64,000 nucleotides of DNA from Hanleya hanleyi (taxonomy: Eukaryota; Mollusca; Polyplacophora; Lepidopleurida; Hanleyidae). The stretch is from the NCBI GenBank assembly GCA_036873755.1, contig JAVTVY010006829.1, forward strand, positions 62,001-126,000, given 5' to 3'. A program made the translations under genes and the position numbers. Numbering within the stretch: position 1 is the first letter of the stretch; every line of letters starts with the position of its first letter. The notes below the pieces were generated by a model, which was not told the DNA's origin, did no database searches, and was given only the letters and a program-made list of their open reading frames with translations. Shown piece by piece: positions 1-11,515 of this stretch.

Positions 1-299
1 CAATAAAAAGGGCATTCGCATGGCATCAGTCTGTATACCTTCTACACAGACGTTTACAAACTCTGAAAATGGTACAGAAATGGTTGGGAACCGCAGAGAG
101 TAAGGCTCATCCTCCCGATGCGATTTGTAATAACAACTCGGCTGCGGAATCGTCGGATTTGCAGCATGCAACTTATCGCATGAAATAGGACCTGTTCTAT
201 TTCATACGACTTGTCACATGCGTCTAAAAGTGTTCTCGCGATGCAACTGAGTTGTATGCTACAAATGTGTTACTACAAATCGCACCTTGAGAATGGGCC

Positions 300-560
300 T
301 GTACTGAATGATCAAAGTTACACGATAGTCTTCCGACCCCTATTGGGTTAAGTAGAATTAGACGCAAGTCACGAAACTTATACGCAGCGACAAAACCCTT
401 GCACACAACAATCTTACTCGGATGTTCCATTAGATGATTACACTTTTGACATTGTCAACTACCCCTTCCAGGACAGTGACATAGCGAAGGGCCTGCAGAC
501 GGCCTTTATTAGTACATATCCTTGCTAGTACCATTTGTTAGATCCTGTGAAAAGCGAAGG
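300..560. mobile_element. Two small Penelope-like element (PLE) fragments
   Basis: About 330-400 matches, on the - strand, the PLE 3' untranslated region found elsewhere in the window (TTAAGYRGAATTAGACRCAAG followed by a GAAACG run). About 430-560 reads on the + strand as DDYTFDIVNYPFQDSDIAKG. This corresponds to the C-terminal block DDYNFDIVNYPFLDSNIPVG of the reverse transcriptase at 13.5-14.5 kb. The reading is broken by stops after about 30 codons. Both are dead fragments in opposite orientations. Confidence 0.7.
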
Positions 561-584
561 CGCGTGGTAGTATATCCGCCATAC

Positions 585-1400
585 ACAGGCAAACCGCCAC
601 CAACCAATACCACTCAGTAACTGGTTGGCTACTGGTTGGTGGGGAACTGATTGGTACTGGTAGGAAAGGTCCCCTTGCGGTACCGTTCAGTCTTCAACTG
701 ATCAGTACCTACCGGTAACCAACCGGGTACTGATTGGTCACCCATTGGATCCTATGAATTTTCTACTGATTGGCTACCATGCAGTTACCAATCAGTTACC
801 AATCAGTTACCGCTATGTTACCATCCCAATTTTCCACACTTGGTACCTGTTGGTAACAATGCAGTAACACTTCAGTACCAGCTCAGTTACAGCTTGGTTA
901 CAGCTCAGTTACTGAACGGCTACCAACCAATTTCTGCTTACCTGCCAGTACCTCTTGGTACTGGTAGGTACTGGTAGGAAAGGTCCCCTCGCGGTACTGT
1001 TCAGTTGTCAAGTTGGTCACCAATCAGTAACTGAACAGTACCAACCGGTCACCAATCAGTTACCACACATTTCATTTATGGTATAATCTATTGGTCACCA
1101 ACCAGTAACTGATCAGTAGCCTTCAAGTCAGAACTGCATGGTACTGCAAAGTTGGGATCGTTGTGGCTACGACTTGGTTACCAATCAGTTACTGGTAGGT
1201 AACTGGAAAGAACCTGGCATATACTACCAAGTGGTGTCTGATTGGTAACTGCACGGTACTGTTCAGTCGGGACTTCATGGTACCAATCCTGAACTTTCCG
1301 TGCAGTATCAACAAGTTACCTGGAGGTTACCAACAGGAAACTGAACGGTACTAATTCGTACAGAACTGAACGGTACTGAACGGTGAAAGTTTGCCTGTGT
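585..1400. repeat. Cryptic short-motif repeat rich in GTNAC / CAGTTAC words
   Basis: About 800 bp is built from shuffled variants of 8-13 nt words such as CCAATCAGTTAC, its complement GTAACTGATTGG, GGTACTG and GAACGGTAC. Both orientations are mixed, so the block is rich in small self-complementary sites (GGTACC, GGTAACC, GGTCACC). One longer stretch, CTGGTAGGAAAGGTCCCC, occurs near 656 and again near 966. There is no constant period, so this is not a simple satellite. No coding capacity is seen. Confidence 0.75.
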
Positions 1401-1419
1401 ACACCACTTATCTGCCAAA

Positions 1420-2513
1420 TGCATGCCCTTCTGTGATGGTACTGTCCATGAAGTGGACTAACGTATCTCTTCTCGTACAGCCGACGTAAGAACAGAACAT
1501 TAGTCATCTTTATATAGGTCTAAATATGATGGCCCATTTGGACAATCGTTTTGTTTCTTTATATCCAGCTTTTTTTTTATGCTACAGCTCTTGCAGACGA
1601 AAGTGTAAGCAGTAAATTAACCGTAGTGCATGCGTTGGAAGCAGTCACCAAGCGATGCACATTTGAATATCACCAACTACGTGTCCAAGTTCAATGTGAA
1701 ATTCAAAAAGTAAATTCGATCACCTCAGCAGATATAGGGAGTGCTCCCAGTTTACGGGAGGGAGCTCCACTTCACAAAGCAATCAATAGCAATTCTCTGA
1801 TCCAATAGATCTGCGTCTTAACCTATCGGTGGGCAATTAATCGTTGTTTACGACTTTTGTCCCACAGCAGCAGAACCATAACATTTTGGTTTTTTACTTT
1901 CCTTGGGCAACGTGTACATACGGCCATTACACGTTCGACGGAGGGGTTTTTCGCTAGGATAAATCAGTTTTCCAAAACATTACCTTGAAGACAACCAGAT
2001 AATTCACCTTAACACAATCGTGAACTCATTTCTCGCATTATATACGGCAATCTTTTGTTCCAGAATTATCAAATATATTACCGAATAGCGAATACCGAAT
2101 GCTTACGACTTTGTAATGGATCAATATCATCCTTATCTGTTAAGTGCCTCTCAGACAGGAAAAGAAACTCTAACATGCATGCATCAAATGTACATGGATG
2201 TGTTATAGATAAAATCTCTGATACCTCTTGTAAAATGGGATCCCAGTATTATACCAACGTCCTCCAGTTGTCAGAGTTTGTAATCTCCCAACTGTCCGTA
2301 TATCTGAATGCAGGAGGTACTGGTATATTATCTGATGCCATGAGAATGGATACATACGGTAGGCCTAATCAATCCGTAATCAATTTAGAGTGCCGACAAA
2401 ATATCCGCCTTGGGCATTTGCTGGGATCTGTCATTGAAATTGCACTAATTTTGTCGAGACTCTGTCAGACTAACATGGTCGTATCTTATGTTGGTGGACA
2501 ATAACCCTTTTCG
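1420..2513. other. Sequence without a recognised gene
   Basis: The longest open frame is 2055-2504 (+, 149 codons). It has unremarkable composition and no recognised motif. A short open block at 1597-1709 has an AG before it and a GT after it, but nothing joins it to a neighbour. Neither resembles a known family, and both may be chance frames or exons of a gene that starts left of the window. Confidence 0.4.
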
Positions 2514-2815
2514 TTATATCCAGTGCCAAGAGAGCGATGACGCAGTGGATACGACATAACTCTAATTGGGGCTGTACATATCCAGTGCCAAGAGAGCGAT
2601 GACGCAGTGGATACGACATAACCCTAATTGGGGCTGTATATATCCAGTGCCAAGAGCGCGATTACGCAGTGGATACGACATAATCATAATTGGGGCTGTA
2701 TATATCCAGTGCCAAGAGCGCGATGACGCAGTGGATACGACATAACCCTAATTGAGGCTGTATATATCCAGTGCCAAGAGCGCGATGACGCAGTGGATAA
2801 GGCTTACTCATAATC
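2514..2815. repeat. Tandem array, about 62-bp unit, 5 copies
   Basis: The word CAGTGCCAAGAG recurs at 2521, 2582, 2645, 2707 and 2769, giving periods of 61, 63, 62 and 62 bp. Each unit begins TATCCAGTGC and contains GCAGTGGATA about 20 nt later. These two can pair as a 10-bp stem with one mismatch, so a transcript would be a chain of hairpins. Units differ at only a few positions. Confidence 0.9.
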
Positions 2816-4018
2816 GAGGGTTTATGGCTATTGAGAACAACGCAAATATGTTTTTACATATTTTGCAACGTTTTAAAAATTAACCAAATTTTGAAATGTC
2901 GGTACAAAGGCTCGTAGTTTATTCTATAGCCCACGCATGAAACATTACTTATTTTGGGTTATTTTATCCCTGGTTGAGTGTGTTGGTGAGAGTGACATGG
3001 TCATATGATATTAGACGGTTACATAGTGTATGTCGTACCTGACGCCTATCTTCAATTATTGTCATAAAGTTGTCTAATATTCCATGATGACATATGTAGT
3101 ATATAAGGTATAGCTAAGGTGATTAGGACGAACATGCCCATCAATATGTTAGGTGCTACATTTATTTACTCTCGAAATTTACACATTTCCATCAAGCCAA
3201 GACCTTAAATGCACAAAATCAAGAAAGATGGGAGAGAGTAAAAAACAAAATAGGAAAAATTGAATTTCTCAATAATTGTTCATTGTGAATATTGGTCCAG
3301 TTACTTAATTTAATGGAGGTTTAAAGATTTTTTTCCTTTGGTGGTTCGGAGTTTGCACAAGCAGATGGTTTTAAGCATGAAAACGTATAAATGAATATGG
3401 GGTTAAAAGCAGAGTACGGGGATGTGTACTCACAATTTTAATGTGAATAGGGCAGAATTCTGATGGATCCGCCAACCAATGTTTGCAGTCTGTGCTCTAG
3501 GGGAGAAACTCAATTCCCGACGGTTCTTTTCAAACGACTACACTTGTGGTCGTCTTACGGTGGGCCTGGCTAAAAATAGCTGCCCCTAGTGCTTTCTTAT
3601 TCTTGTGGTGTCACTTTTCTAGCGGAGAGCTGGCCAGAGAGCATGCCATATTTCTGCTCTTCCTTTCTTTTATAATAATTTACCGGAGAAATGGGTTGAA
3701 TCACTCGTATATAACGCTGGGTCGTTATGGAAATGCATTAGTTAACATGTTGTTATCAGAGGGAGCGGAAACCCGAATAGGCGACCGCGGTGAGGGATTG
3801 TAACTTACAACCTGTACAGCACCACTCAAGAAGGTATTAAGACCGTGAACTACTCACAGGCTGTCAATTGACAGGACAAGACATTGGTCCATCAGAAAAG
3901 AAGGGCTCATGCCTGATTTAAAGAAAGTGAACTGGATAACTCTACCCGACCCAGGGCCCCAATTGTGAACAGGGTTGTTTAAGGGATTGACAAAGGCACG
4001 ATTTTACACATCCTTACA
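2816..4018. other. Upstream flank of the receptor gene
   Basis: No repeat or domain is recognised. The start codon at 4019 is the first ATG before a clear secretion signal. An open frame at 3546-3803 has a hydrophobic centre but no recognisable family. The promoter and any 5' non-coding exon of the receptor gene should lie here. I cannot place a TATA box or transcription start with confidence. Confidence 0.4.
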
Positions 4019-4268
4019 ATGTGCTGGACGAGTGTGTGGAATTCATTCTGTTTGCTTTACTGGTTTGCTGTTATTTCCCGAGTAAGCCCCCAAAGCTGTC
4101 CTCTTGACGAGCCGTGCCTCGGCAACAGATCCCGTACCCCCAGGTTCGGGTGTTGCCCCTCACGCCCCGGGGGAGACTGTTGGGAGGGTGTAGGGGATGG
4201 GCGGGAGTGTGATGCCGGACTGGGATATAGCTGTGTTCAGACCTCAGAAGAAGGTGGTGTTTGTCAAG
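4019..4268 (+). CDS. Exon 1: signal peptide and IGFBP-like Cys domain
   Basis: Codes residues 1-83 plus one base. MCWTSVWNSFCLLYWFAVIS is a hydrophobic leader with likely cleavage before CPLDEPC. The mature part has eight cysteines arranged CP..C..CC..C..C..C..C, ending ECDAGLGYSCVQ...GVCQ. This is the pattern of the second half of IGFBP/CRIM1-type N-terminal domains. The donor is CAAG|GTAGGT, ending in phase 1, which matches the acceptor at 41580. No other compatible Cys-rich exon was seen in the 37-kb intron. Linkage to the distal exons rests on phase, strand and domain logic, so exon 1 could belong to a separate transcript. Confidence 0.7.
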
Positions 4269-5590
4269 GTAGGTCGTGCACGTCACTCTGTTTTCTCTGT
4301 GTATAGAATGTTTGTGTTTCTGATTATATGCGTTATAAAGAACTATTTGCAGGTCCGAACCTAACATACAATACATTACTGTAGAACTCGTATATCTACC
4401 ATACCCGGTATGTAGCCTTTTCTATGTGCTTTCTGGGTTATACATTACAGAGATCCGGATAGAAGTTTTGTAAAATGGTATGTAGGCAGTGTGTTCTGAA
4501 TATATACTTCACCATTCACTTTAAACAGTAAAGTATATGGGATAAGTTGTAAGAAAGATTGATGGATTTTCATAATGAAAAATATCAACGTAACTATAAG
4601 AAATCACAGAGCATATGGAAATCGACATCATCATCTGCTATGTTGGAGACCGAAGTCCAATTATGTAAAAATAAGAAAACGGATAAGATCAACAAACAGA
4701 AAAAACTATATTCAAGTTATCCGATAAGACTCCATGACTGCTTATATTACTTACTGACTATAATATTAATACTGTGAATCTAAATGGTCATCAATGTTTG
4801 TGCGTTGCCCCACTTCGATGTATTAAAATTGCTATCACCGTATACCCCATTTTCAACGGTACAAACTATATCTCTCAGGCAGCTGTGCTGCTTCGCAACA
4901 TAGTTGCATCTCAGGTGAAGTTTTTGACAAATTCACAGCATAATCAAAGTGAAAATCACGTTCACATTTTTTCACATTTAATCTACAGTACATACAATTT
5001 ATCACACATTTATTTGTTCAACACGTCATTGGTGCAACACATTTATCTATCAACTTTTCCGGATGTGAACGGGAAGCTGACTGTGATGAAATGGAATGTA
5101 TATATAGCCTCAAGTGAAATATATCATACTACCGGCTATACGGGTACTAGTCAACCACGTGATGCATTCGCTTAAATATTTAAGGTGGATCGATTCAAAT
5201 GTAGGCTTACGGTATTTAAAAATATCATTTAAAATTTAATTTCGTAAATACAACACTAACGACGTGTCCGCGTTAAGTTATTTTCGTGTTACAAAATAAT
5301 AAGTCCCGAAGTGTTCTTATTTGATTCAGTTTTTTATAAAAGCATCCGCTTCAAATTATCTAAAAATATAACAACGTGTGTAGAAATAATTAGAATGAGA
5401 ACGATCCCCGTTGCCTATATTTTATACTACTGTATTAGTATATGTACGGTGAGTATAGACGTCAGGTACGACATTCAGTATTCAACCCTCGTCCACAACA
5501 GAATTTCCACGCCAATATATAATCAAATACTTTTTACTTTCGACCTGCAGTATCACCATTCCATCTACCAGGCTTAAAATCAACATTAAA
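4269..5590. other. Start of the 37-kb intron 1, no gene seen
   Basis: AT-rich sequence. Open frames at 4559-4777, 4774-5175 and 5311-5577 are rich in Ile, Tyr and Ser and show no family motif. I treat them as chance frames. From about 5470 onward the sequence begins to match the - strand 3' region of the PLE. Confidence 0.5.
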
Positions 5591-6770
5591 AAACAAACAC
5601 GTTTGTTTCTTGCAAGAGAGAAGGGTCATAAGTTTCCAATGGTGGCAACAAGACGTATTCATGTTATATTCGAAGAATATTTTTAATTCCAAATTCGATT
5701 TCCCCGTCGTTATCTGGAGTATAACGTATCTAAGTCACGCTTTGATTGTGGATGTTCATTTGAACACTGTGCAGATATAAATCACATGACGTTCATATTA
5801 CGTGCAATTCCATTTCCAAGCTGTTATCTAGAGCATGTATCTCAATCACGCTTTGACTGCATGTGGATGAGTGTTCATTTGAACACTGTGCAGATATAAA
5901 TCACATGACGTTCATATTACGTGCAATTCCATTTCCAAGCTGTTATCTAGAGCATGTATCTCAATCACGCTTTGACTGCATGTGGATGAGTGTTCATTTG
6001 AACACTGTGCAGATATAAATCACATGACGTTCATATTACGTGCAATTCCATTTCCAAGCTGTTATCTAGAGCATGTATCTCAATCACGCTTTGACTGCAT
6101 GTGGATGAGTGTTCATTTGAACACTGTGCAGATATAAATCACATGACGTTCATATTACGTGCAATTCCATTTCCAAGCTGTTATCTAGAGCATGTATCTC
6201 AATCACGCTTTGACTGCATGTGGATGAGTGTTCATTTGAACACTGTGCAGATATAAATCACATGACGTTCATATTACGTGCAATTCCATTTCCAAGCTGT
6301 TATCTAGAGCATGTATCTCAATCACGCTTTGACTGCATGTGGATGAGTGTTCATTTGAACACTGTGCAGATATAAATCACATGACGTTCATATTACGTGC
6401 AATTCCATTTCCAAGCTGTTATCTAGAGCATGTATCTCAATCACGCTTTGACTGCATGTGGATGAGTGTTCATTTGAACACTGTGCAGATATAAATCACA
6501 TGACGTTCATATTACGTGCAATTCCATTTCCAAGCTGTTATCTAGAGCATGTATCTCAATCACGCTTTGACTGCATGTGGATGAGTGTTCATTTGAACAC
6601 TATGGAGATGTAAATCACATGGCGATCGATATAACGGTCTCTAGCCGAATTAGATAATCAGAATTAGACACAAATAAAGAAACGTAGCGCCAGATACGAT
6701 ACGATCGTATTTTGCCCTCAGTGTTCGATATTTATCAGATAATTCGAGAATGGATGCGTTCGGTGGAACT
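5590..6770 (-). mobile_element. PLE relic (3' part) containing an internal satellite
   Basis: Read on the - strand, both flanks match the PLE. The left flank (about 5595-5700) has the Cys/Gly-rich tail block (TTGCAAGAGAGAAG, then a GGCAACAAGACG variant). The right flank (about 6615-6765) carries GAATTAGACACAA, GAAACGTAGCGCC and the end of the RT frame. Between them the 3' untranslated region has been amplified in tandem (separate entry). The element is 5'-truncated and heavily mutated. Confidence 0.7.
5760..6610. repeat. 119-bp tandem array derived from the PLE 3' region
   Basis: TGAACACTGT recurs at 5761, 5880, 5999, 6118, 6237, 6356 and 6475, every 119 bp, with a diverged partner at 6594. 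The inner units are almost identical. Each contains TATCTCAATCACGCTTTGA, the same block as TATCTCAGTCACGCTTTGA in the 3' region of the PLE copies. So the array arose inside a PLE copy by duplicating part of its 3' end. Confidence 0.95.
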
Positions 6771-9139
6771 GTAAGATCGAATATGGAGAAAAGACTATAC
6801 ATGTTCATAAAACAAACATCATTCCATAGAATAATGTATAATGGTATGTGAAAAAACCCGTGAAAGATTCAGCTTGACGAGCAATACCATAGACATGATT
6901 ACAACCTTTTACATAGCTTACTCCTGCATATCCATCTTTCTCTAGGTAGTATCAGTGAAACTGAAAACTTCACGATTTCAATCAACATCACAGGGTTTGG
7001 TAGAAATTTATTTGAGGAGGCTCCTCATATATTAGGAAGGTAAACCTTGTGGAGATGGTTGGTGAAATACGTATCATAACTTGTGTATACTATTACATCA
7101 AATGTTTAATTCGCATGAGCTGACAAATGATCTCACTTTTGAAAACAACTGTCGATTTATTACTAGGCATTCACAAAATCGTATCCAAGGGTGTACACAA
7201 GCGCACTCATTTCATTTCAAGAGAGCGAGAAGCTGAGTCATTAATCTAGAAAGCAGATACATATTTAACAATTGGCCTATTCGATAGATACTGTATGGTT
7301 GTATAAACATCATAGTGCATCCATTTGATTCAAATCTATTCCGATAAAACATCGATCTAAAAGACCGGTTCCAGTATTGGTATTATTGCAATGATTTTTC
7401 AAGCTACAGTAGATTTATTTTGTTCTTTTTCAATTTAATAGATTAGTCGCTTGAGATTGACGTCAATCTAATTAACTGAGACAGTATGTATATATTTTTT
7501 GGCTGAAGAACTACGTTTTACCATTAGAAAAATGTTTTGCTCGTAAGATTATTTGGGCAATTGGCTTGCCAGATGGACAGGGACCATATGGAAGATATGT
7601 ATAGGATGAAGACATTCCCATCATCAGTGTTTACTTCGGGGCATTCTCAGCTCTCTCTACAACTATCCCCAATTGAAGATGCTATACGCTTCGGGTAATC
7701 AAGTTCATAGAAGCCAGGTTATATGTGACTATAGAGTATATGAAGATACATCGTGCACAGAATGACCACCAGTAAATGCATATTGAATATGATTATCTGC
7801 AGACATTGTTCACCATCTATCACCGAGTAATAACAGAAGAAATCCCGTCGTATGCATGGACATTTGAAACAATTGTGGTACATGTATGTATGGGAAGGAG
7901 AAACATCTTGATGATAGGCCTATATTGGTAATATCTTGTAGGCCTATATTGGTATATTTTGAGAACGATGGTTATACATGTATATCATTTGAACGATGGT
8001 TACATTAGTATATGACCATGTCTAACGTCACTTCAGAATGCTGTTGGTATGAAATATATCTTAGAACCGGACAGGCTATCTCTCACATCGAACTGAGACC
8101 ATTGTGTGTATGACATACATGTGGTAGCTACCCTTTTCTGGATAGTAGTATTCCTAATGGAATGCATCTGCCAATCCTTGCCCGTGGATCTAGGCTTGGA
8201 TAAAGTTGGTGATTTGAACTCAAGATACAAATTATTATTGGAGTTAATCATCTTCAGACTTTCAGACAGATGATAATAGACAATGATGATGGAGATTTAC
8301 GATCTTAGTGCATCTCAGCTATTTACACGAACAGACACAGCCCACGGATAGAATTCCGCAATGCAATTGTTTTTAATTAAAATCGCAGAAGTATTTTAAA
8401 GACGGGTTTTCTTTCCATCGCCATTAAGCTATTGATAGGTCAACATAAATAATAAGTGAATAGTGAATGGATGGTTATAGTGATTTCATCCACAGTTTAT
8501 AGGTTTTACATCGCAACAAATTTTTTTATTTGAAATCGTGTGTATAAACTGCCCAATAATCCATTCCATTGCTGGTTAGATGAGTGGTGGATGTTTATAT
8601 ATACGTTGGCTGAAGTATAATCATGGTCTTGTTGTTGAACGTATGACGGCCTCTTCGTTTTCTATATAATGAAAATATACGACACTGTAATGGTTTTCTG
8701 GTCTCATCCTCTGCTCTACTGGTCTGATGATATTGAAATGGAACCATTACATAATATCACCGGTTTGTTCCCCAGAAAACGTGCCCTATGCCTAGAATAT
8801 AACGAACTCTGAAGAACATATTGACAAGGACAGTGTTAACATAGAAGTCAGTGAGATGTGGTTGAGTATACATATTTGTTTATTTACGGGTAAACATTTG
8901 TTTGACACGTTTTTTTTTGTTTTTTGTTTTGTAAACAAGATATATTTTCGGTGAATAGGACCGTCTCGATGGACATTGTTTGACCACGAATTTCGATATC
9001 TTCCGTTAAAGAGAAAAAGTATTATACTTGGGTACGGTATTACTCACCGAGATTTAATTTTGCCTGACAAACCAGGGCTGAACTTTATTAGACTAACTCC
9101 TTTGAAATTGTTCCTTCGTGAATAGCAATATCAGAAGGA
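6771..9139. other. Intron sequence with no recognised gene or repeat
   Basis: About 2.4 kb of AT-rich DNA with many stops in all frames. Small poly-T tracts occur near 8920 and 9320. An open frame at 8033-8251 on the - strand (72 codons) has no recognisable motif. I see no RNA gene here. Confidence 0.5.
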
Positions 9140-10262
9140 CCTGGATATGGCGCTTACATTTTGGACGTAGTGGTATTTGCATCTGCTGGCGAACAACTTG
9201 TTCCCATTTGAAAAAACGCAATGCGAAGCTTCGTTCCACGTAGTTTAGTTTGCTTCAATTATCCAGTTATTGTTGATTCATGTAGTACGTCTAGAACATT
9301 ACTCATTCACCAAATTCATTTTTTTTGTTTTTTGTTTTTTTTCATGAAGATTGATCTTCATACATAATTTTTGTTTCATTCAAATATTATTAGTAATTCA
9401 TTTGAACCGAATTTTGTGCCGTGCGAGCCATGGTCATCTCGTTGGAGTGTTCGCCTCATTACAGGCACATTGGAAAAACTTCACTTGGTCAATCTAAATT
9501 TTCAAAATAAATCCGATATTTCCATTTGCTTTTGTAAAATTAGAAGAACATAGCGCCAATCTCATGAAGAGTTTCTGTGAACTCTATTATGGTTTAGAAA
9601 CTTCCACGCGGGGTGCCTTGCGAATGTTTAAATAAACGATTCGTGTTATCTAAACGATTGGTAGAGCCTGGGTAATTGACTCATTAAGCGGAAACATTAT
9701 CCAGTTTCTTGGCGAGGCAAGCTGTCAACAACTGTTTCATTTGATGATACAAAAAACTATATGGGTCTGTAACGTGACGTAAGTGCAAATAAAAACACGG
9801 ACATTTACTGAAAACAGGCGTATAAGATAATGTAGAAACTATAAAGATACACACTGGGAGGTTAAAGCAGTTTTCGTGTTAAAACGTACATTAGGTTTGA
9901 ACATCCTGCCGGAGAACACATAGAACGATTATTGAATGATATAGATGAAAATAACCGTTCCCATATATACATATGTTCATCACTCAGTTGGACTTACCAC
10001 GTTAAGTGAGTATCTCGTGCCGCTCTTGTGGTACAACTCAATTGGCGCTGGTATGTGACGCCTGCGTTTGTTATTGTTTGTCAGCCGACACTAAATATTT
10101 CGCGGATTAACTTTTATTTCATTTCTCTCCCCATGGTGCTCTTGTTAATAGTTTCACACGAACATGTCATCCTAACAACGCCGAGACGCACACGGCAGAC
10201 AGTTTTGCACACTTATTATGTAGATTATGTCACCAAGAGTTCTATGTATACTCTTAGCATAG

Positions 10263-10473
10263 TGCTGAGATCCACTGATTAACTTTGCATGATACCGGAG
10301 GAAAGAAACTCCGAAAATATTAGCGAACAGAAGTTTGTAGATCAATAGTTCGACATATATTTATTCATGTCATCATCAGGAATGGTGAGACCACTGATGA
10401 TTACATAAATAAATAATGTCGAAATATTAATCTACAAACTTGTGTTCGCTAATATTTTCGAAGTTTCTTTCCT
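10263..10473. mobile_element. Foldback element with about 83-nt arms and 10-bp target duplication
   Basis: The arm AGGAAAGAAACTCCGAAAAT (from 10299) is mirrored by the complement ending at 10473, with roughly 85% or better match over about 83 nt and a short centre near 10386. CTTAGCATAG (10253-10262) and CTTAGAATAG (10474-10483) flank it as a probable 10-bp target-site duplication. The equivalent place in copy B (about 17338) has no insertion. Long inverted arms and a 9-10 bp duplication suggest a Mutator- or foldback-type element. Confidence 0.75.
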
Positions 10474-10483
10474 CTTAGAATAG

Positions 10484-11115
10484 CATTATAGCCTCGCCTA
10501 CATACGCCATGTGAATATCGTTATAGCCTCGCCTACATACGCCATGTGAATATCGTTATAGCCTCGCCTACATACGCCATGTGAATATCGTTATAGCCTC
10601 GCCTACATACGCCATGTGAATATCGTTATAGCCTCGCCTACATACGCCATGTGAATATCGTTATAGCCTCGCCTACATACGCCATGTGAATATCGTTATA
10701 GCCTCGCCTACATACGCCATGTGAATATCGTTATAGCCTCGCCTACATACGCCATGTGAATATCGTTATAGCCTCGCCTACATACGCCATGTGAATATCG
10801 TTATAGCCTCGCCTACATACGCCATGTGAATATCGTTATAGCCTCGCCTACATACGCCATGTGAATATTATAGCCTCGCCTACATACGCCATGTGAATAT
10901 CGTTATAGCCTCGCCTACATACGCCATGTGAATATCGTTATAGCCTCGCCTACATACGCCATGTGAATATCGTTATAGCCTCGCCTACATACGCCATGTG
11001 AATATCGTTATAGCCTCGCCTACATACGCCATGTGAATATCGTTATAGCCTCGCCTACATACGCCATGTGAATATTGTTATAGCCTCGCCTACATACGCC
11101 ATGTGAATATCGTTT
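10484..11115. repeat. 35-bp minisatellite, about 18 copies
   Basis: The unit TTATAGCCTCGCCTACATAC + GCCATGTGAATATCG repeats about 18 times with almost no divergence. One unit near 10865 is 3 bp short. Duplicate copy B has a single diverged unit at about 17355-17392 (GCCTATATACGCCATTTGAA...). The array is therefore a local expansion of a pre-existing single unit, after the segmental duplication. Confidence 0.95.
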
Positions 11116-11247
11116 TGCTTACAAATAAATGAGTTCAATGCATGAGAATACTTGAAATCTCAAAATGTCTGACGGGGATGAACTTCAAGGTACAGGTTAT
11201 ATTCTCTAGTCTTCATACAACCATTCTTCACCAGGACATAGTTGAAT

Positions 11248-11510
11248 TACAACACATATAAGGGAAGTGGGAAGAGGTGCCGACATACTGACAGAGTCAC
11301 ATGGCTTCACAGTATAGTCTTCTGGTTAACCTATTCTAAAGCACATACCAAGAATCTAACGATTCGTGATATGTGTTGTATCTCAGGTACGCTTTTATTG
11401 TACCTGTTCATTTGGCAACTTGGATGACTTGACCACACGGCCCCTAGCACCGGCATAAGCGGTATCAGATACAAATCTAGAGAGCTGTGATGGAAATGCT
11501 CTGACAACTC
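11248..11510 (-). mobile_element. Short non-autonomous element, family Y2, copy 1
   Basis: Starts TTACAACACATATAAGGG and ends near GAGAGCTGTGATGG. It holds the structured module at 11376-11474 (stem ends TTGTATCT and AGATACAA). Duplicate copy B reads straight across this position (CATAGTTGAATG... at about 17520), so the block behaves as a mobile insertion of about 265 bp. No coding frame is seen. Confidence 0.7.
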
Positions 11511-11515
11511 GTATA

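Noticed and set aside
2055..2504. 149-codon open frame left of the receptor gene
   Set aside because: No recognisable motif, and no splice or start context that ties it to a gene. It stays as an unassigned frame.
10299..10473. Hammerhead-like words (CTGATGA, a hairpin, then GAA) in both arms of the foldback element
   Set aside because: An extra base breaks the required junction between CTGATGA and stem II, and the third stem with a cleavage site is not apparent. I do not call a hammerhead ribozyme.
10484..11115. CRISPR array
   Set aside because: The 35-bp units are directly adjacent with no variable spacers, and the window is eukaryotic.
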